Shown here: positions 51,956 through 60,313 of the stretch, one piece after another | Position numbering within the stretch: position 1 is the stretch's first letter | How the letters are laid out: every line of letters starts with the position of its first letter | Assembly (NCBI GenBank): GCA_002083775.1 | Contig: MTEI01000005.1 | Span: forward strand, 62,001 to 126,000 | DNA from: Rhodoferax ferrireducens | GTDB lineage: Bacteria; Pseudomonadota; Gammaproteobacteria; Burkholderiales; Burkholderiaceae_C | Direction: 5' to 3' | DNA: 64,000 nt | Notes under the pieces: model-generated | The model's database searches: none | Seen by the model: the letters and a program-made list of their open reading frames with translations, nothing else | Told to the model about the DNA's origin: nothing | Program-made: the position numbers and the translations under genes

Positions 51956-52933
51956 TCAAAACTGCTCGTGCGGTGCCAGGTAGCGCCATTGCCCGACGGG
52001 CAGGTTTCCCAGCATCACCCGGCCAATGCGCACACGTTTTAAGCCGACCACTTTCAGGCCAACCTGCTCGCACATGCGCCGGATCTGGCGCTTTTTGCCC
52101 TCGGTCAGGACGAAGCGAAGCTGCTCCGGATTTTGCCACTCAACCAGGGCTGGTTTGAGTTTTTGTCCGTCCAGGCTCAGTCCCTGGCGCAACAGCGCCA
52201 GTTTGGCCGCCGGGAATACCGCCTGCACGTCCTGGCTGACCGGGTCGTCATCGTCGATGCGGCTGAGTTGCTGGGTGGCGCCCGCTGGCAGCGCAGCGCG
52301 TGCCGCCGGGCGCGCAGCGTAAGTGGCAGCGGCCGAGGTGGCGGCCAACGTGTTTTCAATGCCGGTGTAGATCACCCGCACCAGGTATTCCTTTTCCATC
52401 GTCGCGTCTTCACCAATCAGCTGGCGCGCCACGCGGCCGTCTTGGGTGAGCACCAGCAAACCCGTGGAATCAATGTCCAGCCGCCCGGCAGGCACCAGGC
52501 TTTTGAGCTGGCTGGGGTGAAAGAAAAAGCGCGCGTTGTCTTCTGCCCAGCGGTTTTGCGGCTGCACCAGGGTGATGGCGGGTTGATGCCCGTCTTCAGC
52601 CTGGCCGCTCACCAAACCCAGCGGCTTGTTGATCAACACCGTGACCTGCTTGGCCTGTGCACCCTTGGCCTGTTTGTCGATCTCGATCTTCACATCCGGG
52701 GTGACCTGCATGCCCATCTCGGCCACCCGGCCGTTGACCTTGACCCAGCCCTTGCCGATCCACTCATCGGCTTCGCGGCGCGACGCCAGGCCCAGCTCGG
52801 CCATGCGTTTGTTTAGCCGCAGTGTGCCGTTGGCGCCGTGTGCGGCGGTATTGCTTTGCCCTGCGGGGATGGGGGCTTTTGCGGGAGGCGGCGCAGCGCG
52901 GCGGAAAACCGGTGGGGTGGTGGGTGTTGTCAT
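51956..52933 (-). CDS. RsuA/RluF-type pseudouridine synthase
   Basis: A 325-residue pseudouridine synthase acting on rRNA. A Pro/Ala-rich N-terminal tail (about 35 residues) precedes an S4 RNA-binding domain (RLNKRMAELGLASRREADEWIGKGWVKVNGRV). The catalytic domain has Asp in AGRLDIDSTGLLVLTQDG and RFVLTEGKKRQIRRMCEQVG. It is most like RluF/RsuA; the target position is not settled. The ATG at 52933 is used because an earlier start at 52957 lies inside a dispersed element. Confidence 0.88.
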   Translation of the reverse strand: MTTPTTPPVFRRAAPPPAKAPIPAGQSNTAAHGANGTLRLNKRMAELGLASRREADEWIGKGWVKVNGRVAEMGMQVTPDVKIEIDKQAKGAQAKQVTVLINKPLGLVSGQAEDGHQPAITLVQPQNRWAEDNARFFFHPSQLKSLVPAGRLDIDSTGLLVLTQDGRVARQLIGEDATMEKEYLVRVIYTGIENTLAATSAAATYAARPAARAALPAGATQQLSRIDDDDPVSQDVQAVFPAAKLALLRQGLSLDGQKLKPALVEWQNPEQLRFVLTEGKKRQIRRMCEQVGLKVVGLKRVRIGRVMLGNLPVGQWRYLAPHEQF

Positions 52934-52937
52934 GGTA

Positions 52938-52990
52938 TTGAAATTGTAGCTACTCACGCTTGATTGATAAGGGCTAGAGGCAAATTTCCC
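52938..52990 (+). repeat. Dispersed palindromic element, intergenic copy next to the RES/Xre locus
   Basis: It contains TTGTAGCTACTCACGCTTG, then ATAAGGGCTAGAGGCAAATTT. The right half matches the reference copy closely and the left arm is imperfect. It fills the spacer between the pseudouridine synthase start and the RES toxin stop and marks the left edge of the accessory island. Confidence 0.75.
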
Positions 52991-53009
52991 ATATAAAGAT
53001 GGCGTGGTG

Positions 53010-53483
53010 TCAACTCCGCAGCAGTCGTAAATCCGTCTCCAGCGGCTCCGGTTGACCCAGCGTGATGCGCTGAAAATCTGTGTGCAGCGGGTTGATCAAA
53101 TAGTTGTTTTCGGCGGGCACCACCGCACTGGGCACCACCAGCACGGCGCTGCGCACCTTTTGCAACCACTGCGCCCCGATGGCCTGCAAAGCCGCGCGTG
53201 CAGCTGGTGTGCGCCAGTCAGCAGGCAAGTCTGCTGGCAACAGCGTCTCAACAGGCAGGTCGGTCGGAATGTGCGCCGGTATCAGCACATAGTTGGCGCG
53301 CAGCGGGTCGTCTTGCGCCAGCATCTCCAGCAGCGCCAGCGAGCGGCTTTGGGCGGTGTAAATGACTGATTGCCCCACCCGGTTCCAGCGCCCGCCGTAC
53401 AGGCGCGCACCCTCGCCAGAAAACGCTGCATCGGCAAACCGCCGTGTGATGATGCGCCAGACCGTCTGGCCGGTCTCAGACAT
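53010..53483 (-). CDS. RES-domain toxin
   Basis: A 157-residue RES-domain protein, the toxin of an Xre/RES toxin-antitoxin pair; characterised members break down NAD+. Conserved residues include VWRIITRRFADAAFSGEGA, GGRWNRVGQSVIYTAQSRSLALLE and the late SAVVPAENNYLINPLH. Its ATG overlaps the antitoxin stop (TGATG), so translation is coupled. Cognate partner is the gene directly upstream. Confidence 0.88.
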   Translation of the reverse strand: MSETGQTVWRIITRRFADAAFSGEGARLYGGRWNRVGQSVIYTAQSRSLALLEMLAQDDPLRANYVLIPAHIPTDLPVETLLPADLPADWRTPAARAALQAIGAQWLQKVRSAVLVVPSAVVPAENNYLINPLHTDFQRITLGQPEPLETDLRLLRS

Positions 53484-53929
53484 CAGGCAAACACGCCGTG
53501 TTCAATACGCCCCAGCGTGGCCAGCACAGCGCTTGAGCCCGGCTCGGTATCCAGCAGCGCCAGTGGGGTGCTGCCAGACAAGGCGGCGTTGGGGCTTTTG
53601 AGCCAATCCAACGCGGCGCGCTGGTCTTCAAACACCTCCACCGCGCGCTGCACCACCTGTGCCAGGCGCACCAGCTTGCCGGATTCGTCCCGGCTGAGCA
53701 CGCCTTCCTTCTTGCGCCGGGCCAGCGTGCGCTCCGGAATATCCAGTGCGCGGGCCAACTCGGCCTGACCCACGCCCATCACGCGCAGAGCCGCATCCAC
53801 GGCGGCAGCGGGAATACCCCGACGCACCAGGCTCACCCATTCCAGCACCGTCTGCGGCAGGCCGCGCAGCACCGGCTCGCCGCCCAGCACGCTGGCGGCA
53901 GACAAAACGGTCACGCTTGCAACACCCAT
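53483..53929 (-). CDS. Xre/MbcA/ParS-type antitoxin
   Basis: A 148-residue antitoxin of the RES-partner type. A helix-turn-helix (about 45-75: AELARALDIPERTLARRKKEGVL) precedes the C-terminal toxin-binding region with VEVFEDQRAALDWLKSPNAALSGSTPLALLDTE. The ATG at 53929 is chosen; a longer frame to 54025 covers the operator region. It probably represses its own promoter through the inverted repeats just upstream. Confidence 0.86.
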   Translation of the reverse strand: MGVASVTVLSAASVLGGEPVLRGLPQTVLEWVSLVRRGIPAAAVDAALRVMGVGQAELARALDIPERTLARRKKEGVLSRDESGKLVRLAQVVQRAVEVFEDQRAALDWLKSPNAALSGSTPLALLDTEPGSSAVLATLGRIEHGVFA

Positions 53930-53947
53930 GACATCACCCCTCGAAAT

Positions 53948-53971
53948 TGCCAGATGGCATGAATTGTATGC
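53948..53971. promoter_or_regulatory. Candidate operator/promoter of the first RES/Xre pair
   Basis: TGCCA and TGGCA (53948-53952, 53955-53959) form an inverted repeat with 2-bp spacing. An adjoining GCAT-ATGC pair spans 53957-53971. TACAAT on the minus strand (53963-53968) would be the -10 box, overlapped by the second repeat. This suits autorepression by the antitoxin. Confidence 0.45.
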
Positions 53972-54034
53972 AAAAGTGGCGGATTTAGGGCGTTTGAGCG
54001 GGTCTCTTGTTGCTGGCAGCGCCAAGCAAATGCG

Positions 54035-54433
54035 CTACTTGCCCGCCTGTTTTTCCTTCAGCCAGGCTTGCATCATGGCAATTTCCTGCTTTTGCGCGAC
54101 GATGATGTCTTGCGCCAGTTTCTTCACCTTGGGGTCTTTGCCGTACTTGAGCACCACTTCAGCCATGTCCACCGCGCCCTGGTGGTGCGGAATCATGCCG
54201 GCCAAAAAGTCACGATCGGCATCGCCGGTGAGCGGCACCGCCATGTCCTTATGCATTTTGGCGTTGGCCTGCTCGTAGGCGGCGTTCGACGCTGACTGCC
54301 CCGTGCTGGCTGGCTTGGCCATGTTGTGACCGGCGTGCGGGTCAACGGCTTGGGCGAAAGCCGCGCCTGAAAGCCCTACGCCGAGGGCCACGGCAGCGCC
54401 CAACTTGGAAAGATGTGAAAGGTTTGGTGTCAT
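54035..54433 (-). CDS. DUF305-domain secreted protein
   Basis: A 132-residue exported protein with a signal peptide (about residues 1-27, ending AAFAQ) and a DUF305 ferritin-like helical domain. The hallmark MIPHHQGAVDMAEVV and the upstream AVDPHAGHNM carry possible metal-binding His residues. Proteins of this family are linked to copper handling. AAGGAC precedes the ATG at 54433. It stands between two RES/Xre loci; no known functional link exists with them. Confidence 0.85.
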   Translation of the reverse strand: MTPNLSHLSKLGAAVALGVGLSGAAFAQAVDPHAGHNMAKPASTGQSASNAAYEQANAKMHKDMAVPLTGDADRDFLAGMIPHHQGAVDMAEVVLKYGKDPKVKKLAQDIIVAQKQEIAMMQAWLKEKQAGK

Positions 54434-54595
54434 GGGATGTTTGTCCTTCAAAAAAGGTCGAAAAATCAGCGTTGTCAGCGCCAAAACAAGGGCTCGCAAA
54501 GCCTGCGCGGGATGCTAATTCAGCGGCCTAAAACCACACCGCGAGCGGGTTTGGGCTGCGGGCTGCGGTAAGTGGCACCGCTGTGGCGTGTCGCG

Positions 54596-55060
54596 TCAGG
54601 ACAACCGCCCAAACAGCCGCTGATCCCACACCACCGGCTGGTTGGGCGATACCGTCAGGTGTTTGGCATCAGGGTGCAGCGGGTTGACAACGGCAATCCA
54701 CTCCAGCCTGGCCACCACCGATGGCACGATCAACACGGCTGTTCTGGCCTGCTGCAGCCATTGGTCGCCTACCTGTCTGGCAACGGTGAGGTCATCACTG
54801 TCCCATCCCGCAGGCAGTTGCGCCGCGCCGATGCGTTCCGTGGCGACGTGATCCGGCACTTCGGCCACCACGTGAACCTGGGTGGCGGGCACCCGGCCAA
54901 TGTTGGCGTGTACCAGAATTTCCAGCATTGCACAGGCGTAACTCAAGGCACCGTAGATCACCGGCTTGCCGGGGCTATTCCAACGGCCACCGACCATGGC
55001 GGCACCCGTGCCGTCCCAGAGCGGGTGCCGACTGTCACCAATGCGGTAAACGGGCAGCAT
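54596..55060 (-). CDS. RES-domain toxin, second locus
   Basis: A 154-residue RES-domain protein, diverged from the one at 53010. MLPVYRIGDSRHPLWDGTGA and GGRWNSPGKPVIYGALSYACAMLEILVH are family signatures, with IVPSVVARLEWIAVVNPLHPD near the end. It starts 9 bp after the antitoxin stop. NAD+-degrading activity is inferred from the family. Confidence 0.86.
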   Translation of the reverse strand: MLPVYRIGDSRHPLWDGTGAAMVGGRWNSPGKPVIYGALSYACAMLEILVHANIGRVPATQVHVVAEVPDHVATERIGAAQLPAGWDSDDLTVARQVGDQWLQQARTAVLIVPSVVARLEWIAVVNPLHPDAKHLTVSPNQPVVWDQRLFGRLS

Positions 55061-55069
55061 GGCCGACGA

Positions 55070-55498
55070 TCAAGCTGCCATGCCGTAATACAGTTTCCAC
55101 AGCAACTCTTCAACTCGCCGTGTGCCCAGCTCGGTCATGGATACATCCAGCGGCGTGTGTCCTAGCAACATGGGATGCGGCGAGTTCATGAAAATGCGCG
55201 CGTCGTCACCAGAGCCCCAGACATATTCCGCCGTGGCGATGATGCGGGCCAGTCGCTCGGCCCGCCCGGACTCCTCGGAGGACAGCACTTGTTGGCGACG
55301 TTTGTAAGTGGCTTCGGGAACGATGCGGAAGAGCAACTTCCTGCGCTCATCACCGCTGGTGCAAACGCGTTCAACACTCGCCCGCAACGCCTCTTTAGGC
55401 AGACCGCTGGCCACTAGCTCGTCCAGTTCGGCCATTGAGTGCGGAACCTGGCTTAGCGCCATGACGGCAGCTATTTTTTCTGGCGTGACAAGATTCAT
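55070..55498 (-). CDS. MbcA/ParS/Xre-type antitoxin, second locus
   Basis: A 142-residue antitoxin of the DUF2384/MbcA type. The N-terminal half is helical (MNLVTPEKIAAVMALSQVPHSMAELDELV). Then ATYKRRQQVLSSEESGRAERLARIIATAEYVWGSGDDARIFMNSPHPMLLGHTPLD covers the toxin-binding end. It is preceded by two near-palindromic sites around a -10 box, typical of autorepression. Confidence 0.85.
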   Translation of the reverse strand: MNLVTPEKIAAVMALSQVPHSMAELDELVASGLPKEALRASVERVCTSGDERRKLLFRIVPEATYKRRQQVLSSEESGRAERLARIIATAEYVWGSGDDARIFMNSPHPMLLGHTPLDVSMTELGTRRVEELLWKLYYGMAA

Positions 55499-55509
55499 GT
55501 TGGCTCCTG

Positions 55510-55545
55510 GGTATCAAGTGATACCTGAATTTTAGATCAGTTGAT
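55510..55545. promoter_or_regulatory. Paired operators around the antitoxin promoter (second RES locus)
   Basis: GGTATCA and TGATACC (55510-55516, 55519-55525) form a perfect 7-bp inverted repeat with a 2-bp centre. ATCA and TGAT (55536-55539, 55542-55545) repeat the same core, 23 bp away from centre to centre. TAAAAT on the minus strand (55529-55534) lies between them and is the likely -10 box. Confidence 0.6.
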
Positions 55546-55600
55546 ATTTTCTGTCTGAGGACCGTGAACGGCACTTGCTAACGGGCTGTCATGTGAGTTC

Positions 55601-55655
55601 ACTATTGATAGCTACCATCCCTTATAGCTAAAGGGCTAGAGCACGATTTCATCCG
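55601..55655 (+). repeat. Dispersed palindromic element, intergenic copy downstream of the restriction-methylase
   Basis: It contains ATTGATAGCTACCATCCC then AAAGGGCTAGAGCACGATTT. Its tail GAGCACGATTT differs from the common GAGGCCTATTT and is shared only with the copy at 60314. It ends 5 bp before the restriction-methylase stop. Confidence 0.75.
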
Positions 55656-55659
55656 CAAA

Positions 55660-58600
55660 CTAAGGCGTCAGCAGCGCCAGCGCGGTGAGGATGTCGTCTT
55701 GGGTGCGGTAGCGGCCAAAGGTTTTTTGGTCTTGCTCACGCACGATGGGGAAGGTGCTCAGGATGTAGGTGGCGTCCATCGCGTCCAGGCCGTAGAGCCA
55801 GAAAAACAGCGCGTCCAGCGCGGCCAGACGGGCACGGCGCTCGTCCTCGTTCCAGATGAACGGCGGCAGCACTTGCCCGCTGGCGTCCACGTAGCCCATG
55901 TCGCGAGCAAACGGCGCCATGTCGTGCGCGGTGTAGGTCAGCGCCAGCACTTGGGGCAACACAAAGTCGGCCACCGTGGGGTGGGGGTGGTGGCCGTTCA
56001 TCAGGCTGGCGGTGCGCATGGCGGTGGCAAAGGCGGCGGGCAGGGGTTCGTCGAAGCGTTCGGGGGCGATGACGGGGAGTTGTTCGACAACAAACCAGTT
56101 GACGTGTTGACCTTGCACTTTCTGTCTGGCCACGAAGTCATAGGCCATGCTGCAGAAGTTTGCCAATAACAAAGCGGCTGTGCGGCAGTAGTTGGCCGCA
56201 TCTGCGTCGCTGCCCGGCAGCAAAATCGGCAAAGTATTGCCGTAACCGGCTTTTGGAACCAACGCGGCGATCATGGTGCGCATGTTGGTCGGGGCGGTGA
56301 CATCCTTGAACCCCAGGCAGTAGTCCGCAGCAACGGTGATTTCGGCTGCATCGACCCAATACTGGGGCACCGGATAGCGGCTTGGGTTGGCTTTCTCCAC
56401 CTGCGAAATAGCTTCCTGCTGGGCGGCACGTTTCAGGTTGGCGGTGTTGATCACCACATCCGCCGCGCGGTGGTCAAACATTTGCACCATCTTGCCTTCA
56501 TACAGCGGCACGGCCATTTGCGCGTCGCTTTTGCCACTGGCAGGTTTTTCCCAGCGGTTCAAAGGTGCGCTCTGCCAGCCCTGTTTGGCCAACTCGTCCG
56601 CCTTCAAAAACAGGTGCGAGTCATTGGTCATGTCAAACATGCGCTGGTACTTCACCGGCCAAACGCGCGCATCCGGCTGCTGGCCCAGCGCTTCGCTCAG
56701 CACCCCGTGTTTCACCAGCACCGGGTGCTGCGCGTAGAGCTTGAGGGTGATGTCGGCATCGCGCTGGGTGCGAAAGATGGGGGCCGCGCCGGTGTTGGGG
56801 TTGACGCGCTGAAAGTCGGTGTTGGACAGTGTCAGCACGCGCCCGGGCTCGTCCAACTCGTCCAGACTGTGCAGGAAAAAGGCGCAGCGGGTGGGTTGCG
56901 GCAAGCGCTCTGGCTCGTCGTCCTCTGCCCTATCTGCTTCATCATCAGTAGCTTCCCGGGCAATCAGGACATGGGCTAGAGGCTGATTTTGTTGTGAATA
57001 AACGCCACCCGCCGTTGCACCGGTCAACACGTCTGCGGCGGCAGGCAGGTAGCGCGGCTGCCTGCCAAACACCAGTGCGCAAAACTTGAAGCTGGCGTGC
57101 ACGTCAGGGAAAAACACCTTGCGGTTTTCAAAGTCAAACAGCGCATGCAGCTTGCCGGTGCTGCTGATCGACCGGAAGAACTCCGCCGCGCCCTTGTCTG
57201 CTGCAATGCCGCTGGGCACGATCAGCGCCACGATGCCCTCCGTGTTGATCAGGGCTTGGGCACGCTCGACAAACAGGCTGTACAGGTTGATGTCGCCACC
57301 ACCCAGCAGCGGGAAATCGGTGCTGCCGAGCTTGCCGTTGCCCAGCACGCGGGCGTTGGCCTCGGCGCGTTCCACGGCTTCCTGGTACAGCGCCCAAAAA
57401 TCGGCCACCGGTGGGGTGTGGATGCCGGTTTGCGTCATCTTGACGTTTTTCAAAGCGGCGATCATGGCCTTGCGGTCAGCCGCGCGCGGTTGCGCGGCAA
57501 TGGCCGGAACGCGTTCGGCAAACCATTCCACCTCTTGCAGTTTGATGCGGTCCCACGGCGGGTTGCCCACCAACGCGTCAAAGCCGGGATTGGCGGTGTC
57601 GGCAAACACGGTGGGGAAACTGGTCCACCAGTGGAAGAAGGTTTCGCGCGCAGCCAGGGCGCGGGCTCGCTTTATCAAGGCATTGGCGGCCTGGCTGGCA
57701 GCGTCTTCGCCGTCAAGCCTGCCTGCGCCCAGAATGGCGACCAGGTTTTGCCCCGGCTCCAGCAGTTTGAGCAGGGCGGCGTATTCGGGGTATTGGCCAG
57801 CGGCCAGGCCCAGTTGGCGGTCTTCTTCCTTTTTGGGCAGTTTCAGCAGGTTGGCCAACTGGCTGACTTTGGCCACCGGCCAGCCGGGAATGAGCCAGCG
57901 CAGCGCCCGCCAGAAGTCCAACACAGCGTGAATCGGGGCGACCTGCTCGGCGGCTTCAGTTGCCAGTTGTTTGGACAAAGCGGCCTCGGCCATGTCGGCA
58001 TCGGTCAAATCCGCCACGCGGGCGATGGCTTTGGCGGCCAAGGTGAGGCGGTTGAACTCGCTTTGCAGCAGCAGGGCACCCAGGTTTTGCAGGCCTTTTT
58101 GTACCTGCGGCAACTGCTCGCCGTGCAGGCTGTCGCCCACGCGCAGGTGGTGGTCCAGAAAGCTCAAAGGCGCACCCACGGTAAAGGTGTGTAACCACAG
58201 CGCGGTTTTGGCCAGCTCCACGGCCATGGGGTTTTTGTCCACGCCGAAGATACATTTTTTGAGGATCATCCGCCGCACGATGTGGCGGTCGTCCAGCTGC
58301 GCGTCGGTCACGGCCCAACCGTGCTCCTTGGCGGTGGCTTTGATGCTTTGGCGAATGCTGGCAATGCGCTGCAGCACCGGGCTTTGCCAAGGGCGGCCAC
58401 TTTCCACCAGGTGCGCGGCCCAGGGCTGGGCGTTGACGTGCAGGGTGGCGGTGGCCATGGCTTCCAGCACGCGGTCAGCCAGAAAGTCCACCAGCGCCAC
58501 CAGAAAGTGGCCGCTGCCCATGGCCGGGTCGCAGCATTTCAGGGTCAGCATCTGGCTGGCCGGGTCCAGAGCGTCCAGCGTGTCCCAGTGGCCGGGGTTG

Positions 58601-60159
58601 AGTGCGGTCTTTTTGGCCCACTTGTGCAGGTGAAACTCGAAGGTGGTGACGCGCTGTTGCGCCAGCACGCCCACGGATTCGCGCAGGTTCAGGCGCACCA
58701 GATCGTCATGCGTGTAGTAGCCGCCCGAGACCTTGCGGGCAAAGCTGGCGGGCAGCGCGGTGAGGCGGTCGATCTCGGGCTTGTCTTTGTAGTCGTCCTT
58801 GGCCTGCACGTGGTGCACCAGGGTGTATTCCAGCAGGCGCTCGTAAATGCCGCCCAGGTGCGCCACGGCCAGGTCGCGGTAGTTGATCCAGCCTTTGGTC
58901 AGTTCCTCGGTGCGGCGGCTCAGGGCATCCATGATGGGTGCCATCACCTTGTCGGGAACGTTCGTGCGCTCCAGCAGCGGCGCGCGGCCCCGGTGGAACA
59001 GGCCGCCGTTGTAGGCGGGCATGCCGATGTCGTCGTCACCTTTGTCGATCAGGCCAAACACACCCCGCAAGGCGAGCCAGATTTTGGGCATGGTGCTGGA
59101 GAACTTGCCACCGGCATCCACCTTGTCGCGCACCGCTTCGCGGATGCGCCGAACGCTATATTCGGCATAGCGCTCGTCCCGCACGGGCAAAAGACCCCGG
59201 TCTTCTGCGTAGAACAAAAAAAGCAGCCGGTACAGCAGCACCAGCGCGGCTTCGCGCACCTCTTCCAGGTACTCGGGGGTGAATTTTTGGCGCTTGAACT
59301 GGCCGAACCCGGTCTCTGTGGTCACTGCATGCAAGTCACCCCGCGCCAGCGCATCCGCGAGTTGCGGAAAGATGTCGGCAAACACGCGTGCGCCCAGGTC
59401 TTGCGACACCTTTTCTTCATACAGCCGCGCCTCGTTGAGCGCATAGGCGTGGAAGCTGCGGCCCGCGTTGTCCCAAGCCTGCGGCAAAAACGCATCGCGT
59501 TGGAAAAACATGAAAAACAGCCGCAGCGCGTGGGCCGGGGCCCATTCGTTCAGCTCACGTTGCACGCCCTGGATGCCCAGCGCAGCGGCCACATCCACCT
59601 CAAAAAACTCCTCAGAGCGGCTGCGTGCGTCTTGCCAATACAGCCGCCAGACGTTGCCATTGGTCAGCATGCCCCACTTCACCGCCCGGTCTGACACCAC
59701 GTCGGCGCGGCTCAGGTAGCGCAGCATCTGGCTCGACGGCGCGTCGGGGTCGGTGGGCTCAGAAGCGTCGCCCCGGTCCAGCGGGCGCAGCCAGCGTTTG
59801 GCTTCCAGAATGGCCAGGCCGTGGCGGTAGCGGCGGTCGTCTTTGGACTCGGTCAGCGCCAGGGCTTTGCGCTCGCTGTCGGCAAACAGCAGGCAGTCCG
59901 GGACGTCTTCGCGGCGCTTGCCAGACAGGTTGACCTGCGGCAAAAAATCGTCCCCCCAGCCCAGTTCGGCCAGCACCTTGTTGATCACCAGGGCTTCGGT
60001 TTGCGCCTCGTTGATGGTCGATTCAGTGCTCAAGCCACCGTAGATATTGCGTAGTGCGCTCTCGAAAGCAGAGTAACCAGCGTCTGTTAGGGCTTGCCAC
60101 GGCGGCGTTTCCAGCACGCCGCGTGTCAAAAAATCCTGGGTGAAAAGTTGTCCCTGCAT
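55660..60159 (-). CDS. Type IIG-like restriction-methylase, Eco57I-type
   Basis: A 1499-residue protein. An N-terminal nuclease-like region has the PD-(D/E)XK pattern: Asp88 in VPDCLLFAD and Glu119-Ala-Lys121 in AILEAKRW. A helical linker follows to about residue 475. The adenine methylase shows GGYYTHDDLV (478-487), the SAM motif DPAMGSGHF (544-552), FGVDKNPMAVELAKTALWL and the catalytic NPPW (866-869). The last 600 residues should recognise the DNA target. A dispersed element adds about 20 residues near 1057-1077. No separate specificity or nuclease gene lies nearby. BREX PglX is a less likely alternative. Confidence 0.85.
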   Translation of the reverse strand: MQGQLFTQDFLTRGVLETPPWQALTDAGYSAFESALRNIYGGLSTESTINEAQTEALVINKVLAELGWGDDFLPQVNLSGKRREDVPDCLLFADSERKALALTESKDDRRYRHGLAILEAKRWLRPLDRGDASEPTDPDAPSSQMLRYLSRADVVSDRAVKWGMLTNGNVWRLYWQDARSRSEEFFEVDVAAALGIQGVQRELNEWAPAHALRLFFMFFQRDAFLPQAWDNAGRSFHAYALNEARLYEEKVSQDLGARVFADIFPQLADALARGDLHAVTTETGFGQFKRQKFTPEYLEEVREAALVLLYRLLFLFYAEDRGLLPVRDERYAEYSVRRIREAVRDKVDAGGKFSSTMPKIWLALRGVFGLIDKGDDDIGMPAYNGGLFHRGRAPLLERTNVPDKVMAPIMDALSRRTEELTKGWINYRDLAVAHLGGIYERLLEYTLVHHVQAKDDYKDKPEIDRLTALPASFARKVSGGYYTHDDLVRLNLRESVGVLAQQRVTTFEFHLHKWAKKTALNPGHWDTLDALDPASQMLTLKCCDPAMGSGHFLVALVDFLADRVLEAMATATLHVNAQPWAAHLVESGRPWQSPVLQRIASIRQSIKATAKEHGWAVTDAQLDDRHIVRRMILKKCIFGVDKNPMAVELAKTALWLHTFTVGAPLSFLDHHLRVGDSLHGEQLPQVQKGLQNLGALLLQSEFNRLTLAAKAIARVADLTDADMAEAALSKQLATEAAEQVAPIHAVLDFWRALRWLIPGWPVAKVSQLANLLKLPKKEEDRQLGLAAGQYPEYAALLKLLEPGQNLVAILGAGRLDGEDAASQAANALIKRARALAARETFFHWWTSFPTVFADTANPGFDALVGNPPWDRIKLQEVEWFAERVPAIAAQPRAADRKAMIAALKNVKMTQTGIHTPPVADFWALYQEAVERAEANARVLGNGKLGSTDFPLLGGGDINLYSLFVERAQALINTEGIVALIVPSGIAADKGAAEFFRSISSTGKLHALFDFENRKVFFPDVHASFKFCALVFGRQPRYLPAAADVLTGATAGGVYSQQNQPLAHVLIAREATDDEADRAEDDEPERLPQPTRCAFFLHSLDELDEPGRVLTLSNTDFQRVNPNTGAAPIFRTQRDADITLKLYAQHPVLVKHGVLSEALGQQPDARVWPVKYQRMFDMTNDSHLFLKADELAKQGWQSAPLNRWEKPASGKSDAQMAVPLYEGKMVQMFDHRAADVVINTANLKRAAQQEAISQVEKANPSRYPVPQYWVDAAEITVAADYCLGFKDVTAPTNMRTMIAALVPKAGYGNTLPILLPGSDADAANYCRTAALLLANFCSMAYDFVARQKVQGQHVNWFVVEQLPVIAPERFDEPLPAAFATAMRTASLMNGHHPHPTVADFVLPQVLALTYTAHDMAPFARDMGYVDASGQVLPPFIWNEDERRARLAALDALFFWLYGLDAMDATYILSTFPIVREQDQKTFGRYRTQDDILTALALLTP
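56930..56990 (+). repeat. Dispersed palindromic element, copy inside the restriction-methylase gene
   Basis: It contains CAGTAGCTTCCCGGGC then ATCAGGACATGGGCTAGAGG and CTGATTTT. The right half is a good match. It lies opposite to the gene's direction and in frame. Confidence 0.7.
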
Positions 60160-60313
60160 CGGGGTAGTTTAGTGGTGAGTGGTGCCGCCAACAGCTACTC
60201 TCAGCTGAAGCTTGGTACGGCGCTGCCACCCAAAGTGTCTAAATTTAAGATTCAAATTCAGATTTAGACACTTGGCGGTCGCTGAACAAGGCTGGCAGTT
60301 TCTTCGCATTACT

